Shown: piece by piece, positions 1 through 10,600 of the stretch
Layout of the letters: each line of letters opens with the position of its first letter
How positions within the stretch are numbered: position 1 is the first letter of the stretch
IMG/VR virus record: IMGVR_UViG_3300028299_000243
Span: 1 to 23,403 of that record
DNA: 23,403 bases
Source: a virus
Strand: one strand, 5' to 3'
Notes under the pieces: model-generated
What the model was told of the DNA's origin: nothing
Database searches by the model: none
The model's input: the letters and a program-made list of their open reading frames with translations, nothing else
Translations under genes and position numbers: made by a program

Positions 1-1185
1 AGATTGCAGATTTGTCTGCCCGATAAAATCCCCCAGGTTGGCGAAGATCGTCTTCCCCGCAGCATCCGGATTGCCCAGCATCGCCTCCAGCGACTGGAGA
101 AAGGTCCGGGTTGAAGGATCGCCGATGTCAGCCTGGATGGCCTTGACCTGGCCGTCCAGCGACAACGCCTCAACAACCATGTTCGACCATACCATGGAGG
201 GTACATACGCCACGTCTCCACCAACGGTGCAGGTGATCCCCGAAACCGTCATTCGATAGACGTCGCCCACCTGCCACTCTGCCGCCAGGAATTGCACGGA
301 CGTATAGACACGGCCATCCGCCGCGATGAACGTTGGTTGCGTGATTCCCACCGCAGAGAAGGCGCCGCCGCCCGTCGATTTTGCCAACTCGACGACGATT
401 GCCGCGATGTTGATATCCGCAAACAAGACCGCGCCCGTATCGATGTCCATCAAGGATATCGAAAACTGCATGAAGGCGTTTTCCTCAACCGTTGCCGTGG
501 CAGACTTCTCCGTTCGGAGTTGAATCGCTGCGCCGCCGAGCGTTTCCTGAACCCACTGGAGCCGTTCAAGAACTGTGCCATCCTCGTTGGATGTTACCGC
601 TGAAGAGTCAAAGACGTTGTTCGCGTCATTTCGTCCCAGCGAAATGAGCGATTCATGAACTACCAGGATCTCGTCCAAGCCGTCCACGATCTGACTGAAG
701 GCATCTACTGTGAATGTTCCGGTAAGACTCACATAATCGGTGATCTTCCGCACCTCATGTTCCGGAGCTGCTGCAGCGGCAAACGTCGGATATCCCGCGC
801 CGCAATCGACGCTGTTCGTCCCGGCGGAGATTACCTCCCCGTCATCAAAGTCGCCGCTGCGAGACGTGACAATATAGGTTGTGGATGTGAGTTTTGCCAC
901 AACCACGCAGGTTTCGGCGCTGTCGTCGCCCGTCAGCGTCGCTCCTGCTGCAAAATCCGCAGGTGCTGGCGCCCCGTCGACCGTAAGCAGTTCGTTTGCC
1001 CCTTTGATCACCTGCAGATAAAAATGATTATTGAAATAATCATCGCCATACCCGGAGAGGTGAGCGCACACAACAGCCGTTGTCGACGGCGTCATGTCGC
1101 TGTTGCAGGCTCCGGCAAAGGCAATCCCTTTTATTAATCCAGAAAGTTCCATACCCCCGGTAAAGGGGTTGATTTTGACTGTCAT
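1..1185 (-). CDS. Phage tail/fibre-type structural protein, N-terminal 395 codons (runs off left edge)
   Basis: An uninterrupted frame runs from ATG at 1185 to the window edge with no stop. The start MTVKINPF is preceded by GGGAGG at a good distance, and that site overlaps the end of the 84-aa gene at 1201. The N-terminal part (about residues 15-140) reads as beta-rich modules, with a stretch (TGDDSAETCVVV... TSRSGDFDDGEVI) of the kind seen in tail-associated proteins. The middle has an LxRLxWVQE-type helix near residue 205. The last residues seen (GDPSTRTFLQSLEAMLGNP, then GDFIGQTN) resemble the helical linker found near the C-terminus of many phage tail and fibre proteins. Its place after the ejection genes matches the gp17 fibre slot of T7-like phages. 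Receptor binding is inferred from position only. No enzyme motif is visible. Confidence 0.8.
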   Translation of the reverse strand, partial: MTVKINPFTGGMELSGLIKGIAFAGACNSDMTPSTTAVVCAHLSGYGDDYFNNHFYLQVIKGANELLTVDGAPAPADFAAGATLTGDDSAETCVVVAKLTSTTYIVTSRSGDFDDGEVISAGTNSVDCGAGYPTFAAAAAPEHEVRKITDYVSLTGTFTVDAFSQIVDGLDEILVVHESLISLGRNDANNVFDSSAVTSNEDGTVLERLQWVQETLGGAAIQLRTEKSATATVEENAFMQFSISLMDIDTGAVLFADINIAAIVVELAKSTGGGAFSAVGITQPTFIAADGRVYTSVQFLAAEWQVGDVYRMTVSGITCTVGGDVAYVPSMVWSNMVVEALSLDGQVKAIQADIGDPSTRTFLQSLEAMLGNPDAAGKTIFANLGDFIGQTNLQS

Positions 1186-1200
1186 TATACTATCCTCCCT

Positions 1201-1455
1201 TTACGAGTAAGTGTATGTTCCGCGGTTATCCCAGACCTTGGTATAGTCATTGACTCCTGCCGCAAATGTAAGCGACGTCACGTTGCGGCTGGCATCGTAG
1301 CCGACCTTGGCGATTTGCCATTCCCCGGCAGACGATACCGCGCCGGGCCGGGCTCTGCCGATATATTCGGGATCGCCGGCAGCGTTGTACGCTACGACCA
1401 TCTGCATGTCGCAGTGGGCGAATGGGAATGAAATTGAATGATTATTGATTGTCAT
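1201..1455 (-). CDS. Small phage structural protein (84 aa), fibre-cluster accessory
   Basis: The protein starts MTINNHSISFPF and ends NRGTYTYS. The frame is open further upstream to an ATG at 1524, but that start lies in the T-run of the terminator. A near-perfect AAGGAGGT five bases before 1455 fixes the shorter start. The protein is beta-rich (VVAYNAAGDPEYIGRARPG, then a WQIAKV strand) and ends in a KVWDNRGTYTYS motif. I recognise this as the small single-domain protein often found next to tail-fibre genes in phages of Gram-negative bacteria, with a Y-I/V-G-x-A/R-xPG, W-x-I and W-D-x-R pattern. Its molecular role is unknown to me; a fibre or virion decoration component is plausible. It is followed after 15 bp by the 395-codon partial gene, and both would depend on transcription through or around the terminator at 1525-1563. 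Confidence 0.8.
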   Translation of the reverse strand: MTINNHSISFPFAHCDMQMVVAYNAAGDPEYIGRARPGAVSSAGEWQIAKVGYDASRNVTSLTFAAGVNDYTKVWDNRGTYTYS

Positions 1456-1460
1456 TGTGC

Positions 1461-1468
1461 ACCTCCTT
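1461..1468 (-). promoter_or_regulatory. Shine-Dalgarno that sets the start of the 84-aa gene
   Basis: Read on the minus strand this is AAGGAGGT, five bases before ATG at 1455. It is the strongest ribosome-binding site in the window and rules out the upstream ATG at 1524. Confidence 0.85.
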
Positions 1469-1524
1469 TCGTAAGTTTTGTGGTGTAAGTCAGGCGATGC
1501 CTTCGGTAAGGAAGGAATCGACAT

Positions 1525-1563
1525 AAAAAAAACCGGGTCAGCATCCGAATGCCGACCCGGTTT
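1525..1563 (-). terminator. Strong intrinsic terminator after the giant gene
   Basis: On the minus strand a 10-bp perfect stem (AAACCGGGTC pairing with GACCCGGTTT, 1554-1563 with 1530-1539) continues through one G-T wobble and a further 4 bp (GCAT/ATGC) to a four-base TCGG loop. Eight T residues follow (1525-1532, partly shared with the stem base). In this orientation it should end transcripts leaving the giant gene, and also any transcript started at the promoter at 1597-1626. The A-tract on the other side of the stem is short (about three), so function on the plus strand is weak. Confidence 0.92.
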
Positions 1564-1590
1564 AAATTTCTGTCAAAAAGTTTTATAGTG
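1525..1590 (-). ncRNA. Putative ~65-nt small RNA or attenuated leader
   Basis: This is defined only by its borders: a predicted start about 7 bases after the -10 box at 1597-1602, and an intrinsic terminator ending near 1525. The interval has no ORF of note. The first 30 or so bases are A/T-rich and unstructured, and the remainder is the terminator hairpin. It could be a stand-alone small RNA, or a leader where read-through or antitermination controls the two downstream genes. No known RNA family is recognised. Confidence 0.4.
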
Positions 1591-1596
1591 GTCGCT

Positions 1597-1626
1597 AGTA
1601 TAAACGGTCACATTTTAAAATGTCAA
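1597..1626 (-). promoter_or_regulatory. Sigma70-like promoter in the gap before the fibre genes
   Basis: On the minus strand TTGACA (1621-1626, perfect -35) is followed after 18 bases by TATACT (1597-1602, five of six matches to the -10). It starts 11 bases past the giant gene's stop codon (1637-1639). It is the best non-coding promoter match I found. The predicted start is near 1590, in front of the terminator rather than after it. Confidence 0.75.
1610..1623. promoter_or_regulatory. 14-bp perfect palindrome inside the promoter (possible operator)
   Basis: ACATTTTAAAATGT is a perfect inverted repeat with no central gap. It overlaps three bases of the -35 box and fills most of the -35/-10 spacer of the 1597-1626 promoter. 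A dimeric repressor bound here would block RNA polymerase. No second copy was noticed in this window, and the regulator is unknown. Confidence 0.5.
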
Positions 1627-1636
1627 GTGAGTAGTT

Positions 1637-4600
1637 TCACCTGGCAATCTTCCCTTCCCGTATCTTCTCCCTGTTCTCCCGGACGATCTCGATCTTGATC
1701 CTCTGCCGGATTCCCTTCCGTGCGCTTGCCACAATTCTCGAAACCGCATCCGACTTGCGTTTATCGCTCATCGTTTCCCATTGCGCCGAGTCGACCAGGG
1801 GCAGGAGGCGTTTTCGCGCGATCTCACTTGTCTTTTCCAGGTAGCGACCATACTGTTCCATCGTCATTTTAAACGGGGTCCCTGCTATCTCGACGGACCG
1901 GCTGGGCGGCGCCGTACGCAAAATACCTTGTGCGGCCATTTCCTGCATCGCCTCATAAACCCGGTCTTTTCCCTTGGCCTTCGTGATCGGCAGGACAGCG
2001 GCAGGCGCCTCCCGGGCAATCACGGCAAGTTTCTCGTTGAGCCGCTTGGCGTATGCCTGCTTCTCCTCTTCGTCATAGGACGGGTTCGCCTCGATCCGCG
2101 ACTGTTCCTTTCGAAGATCCTGTATCCGGACGGATGCCTGCGCACGGGTCTGTTCCGGTGATACCGAGACGATGTTAATCCCGAACCATCTTCCCAGAGC
2201 CTGGCCCGCGGAAACCTCCCGGCCCCATCGATCTTCGCCGCCCGCAATCGCTCGGCCCGCATACCCGATTGCCCCCTGTCGTGTTGCCATCGACGGTATC
2301 CAGATGTTGCCCATGTACTCCAACAGCTTCGCCGCCTTCATCCACGCAGGGTCGAGCTGGTTATAAATCGGTGTCCCGAAATAAGAATGGAGGGGGGGTT
2401 GATCCTCCCGTGCCGAAAGCCCCGTGTAGAGCATCGACAAAAAGGGGTTCGATATTCCCATGTCGCGAATTCCCTCGCCCAGATCGGCAGCCCTCATGTC
2501 GCGCGCGATCGCCAGATAGTTTCCCCAGGGGAAGAAGTATTCCAGGTTAACCCACTGCCATTTTCCATTGTCACTCTTCCAGGGCAGGATCATCATCGAC
2601 CCGCTCTTCTTGATGTAGGCCGGGAGCTGCTTCTCGAGGTCTTCCCAGTCGTCGTCGTCCAGGTCGTTGAATCCCATAGCGAGCGCCTTCGTCGCCGGGT
2701 AGATCAACGCGAACTTCGCCAGCACCCAGGGCCGCTTTTTCAGCGATTCAAAGATGAGGGGGGCTATTTTGTACTGATATGTTGCGAATGGCATGATCGT
2801 CTGGCGGAGTCCCTTGATCGACCGGGAGGTCAGTGAGTAATCCATACCCCACTTCATCGCCTCCAGCGTCGCCTCGTCGATGGATGTGCCCGCCTCGCGT
2901 CGTTCGATAAAAATCGCCAGTTTATTGATGTCGTCGATCTTCCCGTAATACTTTGCCACGTTCTTCACCGCGATCAGTATCTGGTCGATCCTTCCTCCCT
3001 TCACCTTCCGGAATTCGTCCAGGACGTTATTGATCTCCGAGACAAACCAGTTGGTGTGGAAGAGTCCCATGCCGAAGGCCTCTTCGTAATGTTCGTCTTT
3101 GGCCTTCATCGACTCGCAGGCCCGGATGATATCGCCGGGGATTTTCGCAAGCGGCCTCCCGCGCATGTTGTTCTGTATGATGTTGGAGACGATGTTACGC
3201 ACCGCCGTAGGGATATTCAACGCCACTTTCCCCATCTTGAAGATCGCCATCCCCTGCCGCTCGATCTCCAGGATCGTATCCATGAGTCTCCCGCGATTGG
3301 TCGCCATGTCCAGGACCGGCATCAGGTCGTCTGCAATGGCTGCCTGGACAAAGGCGCCTGCCAACGGGCCATATCCCTTCGAGTTCGGGAGCTGCACAAA
3401 ATCACCAGGCATATTCTCCGATTCCGCCTCCGCTTTGTCCAGGGCTTCATGCAGGATGCGGTGGATCTCCGCGACCTCCGGCGTCTGGTGTTTGGCCAGC
3501 ATCGCATCGTAGGTCTTGGCCTCTTCGACGAGTTTCCCGATACCCATTGTCACGTTGCGTCTGGTCCGGCCACGTATGGGTGCCTTCAGCGGCTTCCCGA
3601 CGGGGACGGTGATAAGCGACGGCTGCCATACCCAGTCGGCGTTTTCGGCAATCGACTGGAGGTAGTCATACTTTGCGATATCGGTGAGCGCCTTTCCCAT
3701 CCCGACCGGCACGGCCACAGATGCATCCTCGATGAGTCCCAGTTCCTTCTTCTGCTGCATGGTCAGTTTGGTGTTTCGGCTCTTGGTGTAGGAGAGGTTC
3801 AGTTTCCCCGTCGACGTCAGGAAAATGGGCGCGTCTTCGCCCATGACGTGCTTGGCATACATGTAATGGATATACTTCCCGCGATACTTCTCAAACTGCC
3901 CCTCGGCGATGATCTCGCGATCCACCAGCATCTCGCCGATCACTTCCGTGCGGCGGCGGATCATTGCCGCCGTCTCGCGAACCTCCTCAGGCAGGGTCTC
4001 GATCGGGATATCACCGTTCAGATACCAGAACATATCTTTCTTAACCTGGTCCGGGTAGGCGTCTACCTTTTTATGGAGTTCCTCGATGAACCGGGTCGCC
4101 CGGGCGACATTCCCCATCGCCCCGTACCGCTTCGCCAGTATCTTGTCTCCATCGGACACCGTCGAAAAAGGCTGCCAGAACTCCTTCCAATGCTTCGCGA
4201 AGGCCTTGATTGCCCCTCCCGTGGCCGGTGATCGTGCGCCCATCAGCTCCAGTCCGCGTTTTGCAGCCTTGGTCGCAGGTTTGACGATTGTCTCTTCCAT
4301 CGCCTTCTCTGCCATATCCCCGGCTTTCATCAGCAGCGTAAATTCACCGCTGGGGCCTGCTTTGTGCAGTGCTTTTTTTCCCTCCGCCAGCAGATACGCC
4401 AGGTCGCTATCGCCATACTGTCCCAGTTTCGCGAACCCGAGACGACGCAAGGCTTGCCGGATAGACCCCAGCGCCTCTTTCGCCCGCTGGATGAGCGTCG
4501 GCGACTTCTGCCCGATAAGCGCCAGTAGTTCTGCGGCTATCCGCGCATTCCGCATCTCCGGCGTCGTCTCCGTCTTCGCGTCTTTCCAGTAGGCGTCAAA

Positions 4601-7600
4601 ATCCGCCCGGATGCCGTACTTGTCCGCTATTTTTGCCAGTCCCTGGTATCCGCCCAGCCTGGTGTACAGTTTTGCTAATTGTTGAATACTGCCCTTCCCG
4701 AAGAGTTTAAAAATACCAAGATGCCCGTACACTTCATGAAAAATTGACTTTTCAAGTTGTTCTCTGGTAGCATGGGCGTCACGAATCAAATAAATGGAGC
4801 CATCCTTATGCAAGACAGCGTAAGTATTATCCTTGGTGCCGCCGGCATCCTCTGCGGCTGTGCGTACCTCCTCCGGGAGCGCATCAAACGAGTCCGCAAG
4901 TTTCAGCGTGACGAGGCTGCCAAGTTTGCTCATCTCGCGAAAATCCCCTATGACATCACCAGCGTCTTCAACGGAGATCGGTGTATCTACCCGGACCGAC
5001 GCAGCTGATCGGGCGAGGAAGTCTGTGGTTTCTTTTTTAATGGTCTCGCCCCATTCAAAGGCTCCCCTGTGCTCTACCTCGCTTCCCGTTATGTCGATTA
5101 CGTCAAGAAGGTCAAGCTGTAGTGCCTTTGAAAACCTGATAATGTTTTTGAGGTTTACTGCCCGATTCGGGGAGACGACGAACATGCCCGTCGCATTGCG
5201 CTTCTCCGCTTCTTTCAAGATGTCAGACTGTGTTTTCCCCCGCAGGTTATTGTAGTCTGCGCCCTCGTAAGTCGCAACGGGGGTATTTTTTGTATCTACG
5301 AGGATTATGCCGCCATCCGGCATTGTTATGGCCGAGTAGGCCATTACGTCTTCAGGACGCAGGAATTTCACAGCGGAGTTGCTTATAGTCTTAAACTCGC
5401 GGGCTACTTTTTTCAACTTTCCGATCTTCTGATCTCCAGGTGTGATGGGAGCCGCCGTTTCCCCATTCACATGTGCCGAATAAAAACCATGAGCAACTGC
5501 AATCATATCTCTGGCAACTCTGGATGTACCGCGAAGTGCGTTATCGAGGGCGTTAAACACAGCCGTGTCCTCGGGGCTCAATGCAGCATTCCCGGAGGGG
5601 TGCTGATGCAGCAACCAGATATTCTTTGCCGCTGGCGTGTTAAGGACCTGTCCGGCAAGTTCTCCTGTACCGGCCATAGAAGCGACTTTTGTGCCGATAG
5701 TATGCGCGATGATGTTTATGATGTTGTCGTTTGTGTCGGTGACGACGGCAAGGAAATGTTCGTTAGGATATTTTACAAGGTTGATTTGTCCGATGCGGGC
5801 AATATCTGCTGCGGTTTCTGCTCTTCTTCCGCCTTTGTAGTATCCCTGGAGGACGGAGACGACTTCGGGCCGAGGCCCACGCCGTATGGCGCCGGTGCCG
5901 GACCCGTCGTCATGCCTATTCTCTCTTCCTGCGGCTGGTATATCACCGAAGAGTGAGAGTTGTTCTTTAATGATGTTTTCATGGCTGTATTGTACGCCCC
6001 TTTCATGTATTTGTAAACCTTTTTCTGTGCCGCCCAGGATTTCATGCTCGTCGTCGAGCGGATTTTCTATCGTACCTGCCGCCTCGTCACCAACCGGCGT
6101 GGCCTTCGTCGCCCCCAGTTCGGCGAGAATCTGGCTGTACTGCTCTTTAAGCCCTGCCAGTGTATCGGTAAACTGAAAGGGCTTTTTAACCTCCGCCTTC
6201 ATGATGGCAAGATTCTTTTCCTGCTTTTCGATTGAGGAGGCAATTTCCGCGGGCCGTTCTACAATTCCCTTCAGGATATGCCGGAGCGATGTCAGAATCC
6301 CGTCCAGACCGCCATGAAGGGTATCCTGTGCGGCCAGTGTCTCTATCCTGGTTTTTTCATCCCCGAACGTGTTGGTAAACTGAACCTCCCGTGGATCCAG
6401 CTGGTAGCTATAGACAAAGCGGTGATCCTTGATCTGTTGCGTTCGTTTAACCTGGCCTGCGGGGAGTGTCTGCTCGGCCTTGATGGTGATCGTCAGATTT
6501 TTACCGTTAATCTGTGCCGTGATGCGCGCTTCGATATCGGTGATCTGTTTTGTCCACCCATCGGGAATGGTCCAGTCTTTGTCCTTCCTGAGTGATCGCG
6601 AGAGCCGGTCCTCATTGGTGGGGTTTGCTTCGCGCTTCTGGAGATCCGAGATGAGCTGCGCATAGGACTTTTCAACCCTCTCTTCGGCCTTGCCGAGCGC
6701 CGCCTGGAGCGCCTTCTTCCCCTCCTTCGTGTCATCGTAGCTCTTCGCGTCGACAGTGAATGTGTACTGGTTATCGGGATAGGTCTTTTCAACATCTTGT
6801 TTTTCTTTTTCCGCCTTCGTGATGTTGGCCTTTGCCCGTGCCAATTGTCCCTCCGACTGGCTGAGCTGCGACCGCAGTTGTCCGATCGTCCTGCGATGAC
6901 CATCCGCCAGGATGGCAATCTCCCGGATCTGATTTTCCAGTTCAAAGCGTTTTTTTACCAGAGGATTCCCGGCCGAGGCGGCCATCAGGTCTTCAAAGGT
7001 GAACTGGAGTTCGTCCGCTGGATCATCGAAGCTTCGTCCTTCCAGCTTCCCGCGAAGGAGCTGGTTTATAAACTTCTGTTTCTTCTGGAGCCGGTCGTAG
7101 GTCACCGAATCGAGGGTATTGATCACAGCATAGGCGAGGACCTCCACTTCCTGGTTTGTGTTTCCGGGCCGCAGTATCCTGCCGTTTCGCTGTTCGAAAT
7201 CCATCGGCCGCATTGGTGCATCCACATGATGAATTGCGACCAGTCGCTCCTGAACATTGACTCCAATCCCAAGTTTGCTGGTAGAGCCGATCACAACGCG
7301 GATCGCGCCCGCATTGATCTTTTCAAAAAGGGACTCTTTCGTCGCATCGGTGTTGTATTTGTTTTCCGTGATATTCGCGATCTGGGTCTCAGGCACTCCC
7401 ATGCCGACGAGTTTCTTTTTGATATCGTCGTAGAGGCTGAACCCGTTCGGCCCGCGGTATGTATCGGCGAAGACCAGTTGCGTCCCCGGGACCTCCTGGC
7501 TTTCCTCCCAGCGATTGAACACCTCCTGCACTACCCGGTTTGTCTTGCTGTCTGGATTGTCAGCCGCATCGGCGTGCACCAGACGCAGGTCTATCGCGGC

Positions 7601-10600
7601 CTGTTTTGCCCGGTTGAAAAGCAGAAGAGGAACATGGGACAGCTCTTTTTTCTCCATTCCCGAGAGGTTGTTCCACTCCGCGCGTTCCTGCCGGATCCGT
7701 TCGATCTCGTCGGCCAGTTCCTGGGACCGCGGAATCGCCACGGACTGGATGCCGTCGCCTTTCAGCTTCGGGATCATATTCGTCCAGCCGGGCACGTCCT
7801 CCTGGAGGATCACGTCGGCCGCCGTCTGCCACATCTTGATCAGTTCGGGTCCGTTTACGTATTTATTGAATCTCTCGATGTCCTTGAACTCGCCCGTCTC
7901 GGTCATCTCCAGTGTCCGTGTCGTGTCGCCGAACATCGATGCGAAACCGTCAAAGTGTCCCGCGCCGAATTCTGCCAGAAGGTCCGGACGTACGTATCGC
8001 AACAGCGTCCAGAGTTCTGCCGTCGTGTTCGATACCGGTGTCCCGGTCGCCAGGTAGATGTTTTTCCCGCGGGTCTTCTCCTGGACTGCGCGCGCTTTCA
8101 TCAGGAACCGGAAGGATTTGGCCGCGGCGCCCCGGTCGAGCCCCTTGACGTTTCCCATCTTTGTGCTGAAATCGCCCCGTTTGTAGTGGTGAGCCTCATC
8201 GACCAGGACGGCGTCAATCCCCATTTCGTCGAAATAGATCGTATCAATTCCATGGGCGGAGTCTTTAAGGGCTTCCAGCCTGGCTTCCTTGCGCTTGAGC
8301 ATTGCGTGAAGCTGCTTGACCGTCGGCGCATCTCCGCGTTTCGGCTTATCGATATCTCCACCGAGTTCGAGAATCGCGGCCTTGATCTCCTCCAACTGCT
8401 CTTCGATGAATGCCGCCTCCCGTTCGGGGTTGACATTCAAATCATCGAAAAACGAATGAGGAATGATGATCATATCGTAGTCGTTGGTCGCGATACGAGC
8501 CAACAATGCCCGCCGTGCGCTTTTTGCCCGGTCGTTCTTAGACGGGCAGAGAATCCGTGCGGCAGGATAGAGGTTCTTTGCCTGGCCGGCAAACTGGTTC
8601 ACCGTGGATCCCTGAACTACGATCAGCGGTTTATGCGCCTGGCCGGTCCTGCGAAGTTCCATCGCAAGCGTAGCGTACATGTAGGTTTTCCCCGTTCCCA
8701 CGGCATGGGCAAAGACTGTGCTTCCCTGAAGGCCCCGGCTGACCGCGCCTTTCTGGTGGGCGCGCAGGGTGATCAGATGGCTTGCGTGCGGATAATGATC
8801 AATCCCGGGAACGTCATATTGCCGGACGACATAGTTGTTCTTCTCCCGGTTGTAAACCGCGGCAACGGCCGACGCATGGCTGGTGTGCTCCAGCACATAC
8901 TCCTTGAACGCCGTCTGAATCTCTCTCTGTTTCTGCTGAGCATTAAGACTTTTTGCCTGGTTCTTCACCCGTTTTTCATCGATAAGGTCATAAATCTCCG
9001 TTCGATGAAGATTGAGACAATCCTCCACCAGTTGTGTCCCGGAGCGGCCTTCCGAGCCCCACACGGTGTAATTTGGTGAGTTCCTGTTCCAGTTGCCGGC
9101 GTCATTGACCGTCCAGCGGCTGACCTCGTCTTCGCCTACCTTTACTGTGGCGAGCGTCGCCGTAGCCCGGCCCTCCATCTTTTCCGCCATAAAGCCGTCG
9201 ATCACCGCCTCAGGTATCCATTCCGACCCCAGACGAAAATAAATCTCGTCGATCGTCAGCTCGGGGGGTTGTACGGCCCGGAGCGCTGCCGCGTTCTTCT
9301 TTGCTCCCTGCTCCTCGGCAATCCGAAGCTTCTCCCGGACGTTCCCCGAAAGGTATTCGCTGCGAGACTCCAGCAAGCCGTTGGCCGGATTCAGAAAGGC
9401 AAGTTCTTTCTCGATCAGTTCGGCCTGGACCGCAACCGTGTCCTTCCCCAGGAGTGCGGCGATATAATCCGGGCTGATATGGTTCTTGTAGGTGAGGCTG
9501 ACGTTCACCGCATCTTCGATATTCTCCGACGTTACCGGTTCGGAGAATGGAAAGAGGGTCCGCTTCGTGAAGATATCCGCCTTCGTGAAGATATCCTGGT
9601 TGCGGGTCCGTGTCTCTCCTTTGTTTTTGCCTTTGCCGACAACATAGGTAACCGGTTTTTTTACAATGTTTTCCAGCGCCAGGACTAAGGGAAACTCCAC
9701 GTCGTCGGCAAGAAATGTGCTCGGTTTTTCGTTAAACGCTCCATACTTCTGCCGGTAGCGGTCATAGTCGCGATTCAGTTTTCGCTGGAGTTCAGCGATA
9801 TCTTCCGTAGTCGCATCCTCTTGCTGCATCGTCATGATCAGCTTCCCGGCCATATCCCGGACGGAGATAAATGAAGCCGCCTGGAGAACCTTCTTCCGTT
9901 CCGCCGCCCATTCAGGCGCAACCATGACGCCGGAGTTATTCACATAACTGAGCGTGCCATCTTTCAGGACAAAGGTCCCGGCTTTGGTCCCCGCTTCCGC
10001 CCGCTGTATCGCGGCCGGTTCAGTGGCGTTCTCTGCGGTAAAAATCCCCTGCGGCAGCCGGACGACGGCCTCGTCGATCTGTTCTGTCAGCGGCCTGCTA
10101 TCATCGGGGGCAAGTGTGTATTCTTCCTTGCCTCCGTACATCGTCCCGGCCATGGAGTGCTTCCCAAGGACCATCTCGGGGTGCTGCGCAAAATACTCGT
10201 TGATCGACACATCCGTTCCATCCATCGTTTTGACTGGTGCGGTGGTCCTCCATGCGTTCCTGTCCCGATAGGCTTCTGCCGTCTTTTTCCGGAGAATGAT
10301 GATGTCCGTCGTAACATCCGTTCCGGCGTTCTTTCCGAAGGCATTGTTTGGCAGGCGTATCGCGCCGACCAGGTCAGCCTTGTCGGCCAGGAGTTCACGC
10401 GCCTTCCCGTTTTTCGTTGAATCCATCGTGTAGCGCGACGTGATCGCGATTACGACACCGCCGGGGCGGAGCGCATCAACGGACCGGGCAAAGAAATAGT
10501 TGTGAATCGACCAGCCGGAATAGGCGGGGTGCGCAGTATCGGTGATCGGGTAGTTCCCGAAGGGAAAATTGGAGATGACCAGGTCCACGGAATTGTCGGG

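Larger units (their letters stand above)
1456..1636. other. Only sizeable intergenic region (181 bp)
   Basis: It contains, in minus-strand order, the promoter with its palindrome (1597-1626), the A/T-rich leader, the hairpin-T8 terminator (1525-1563) and the 84-aa gene's Shine-Dalgarno (1461-1468). No further gene is seen. I saw no second promoter between the terminator and the 84-aa gene. Confidence 0.85.

Noticed and set aside
1201-1524. Longer 107-aa version of the 84-aa gene
   Set aside because: The extra 23 residues start next to the terminator T-run, have no ribosome site, and the strong AAGGAGGT lies before the internal ATG.
3056-4231. 391-codon open frame on the plus strand
   Set aside because: Antisense to the conserved C-terminal region of the giant protein; its composition (many His, Arg, Asp) is that of a shadow frame.
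5773-6045. 90-aa minus-strand frame inside the giant gene
   Set aside because: Low complexity without a ribosome-binding site, and the giant frame here reads normally into the JAMM domain, unlike at 11239-11613.
6797-9079. 760-codon open frame on the plus strand
   Set aside because: It is the antisense shadow of the helicase module, which has all ATPase motifs intact on the minus strand. Its product is Arg/Phe/Leu-heavy, and it has no clear ribosome-binding site.
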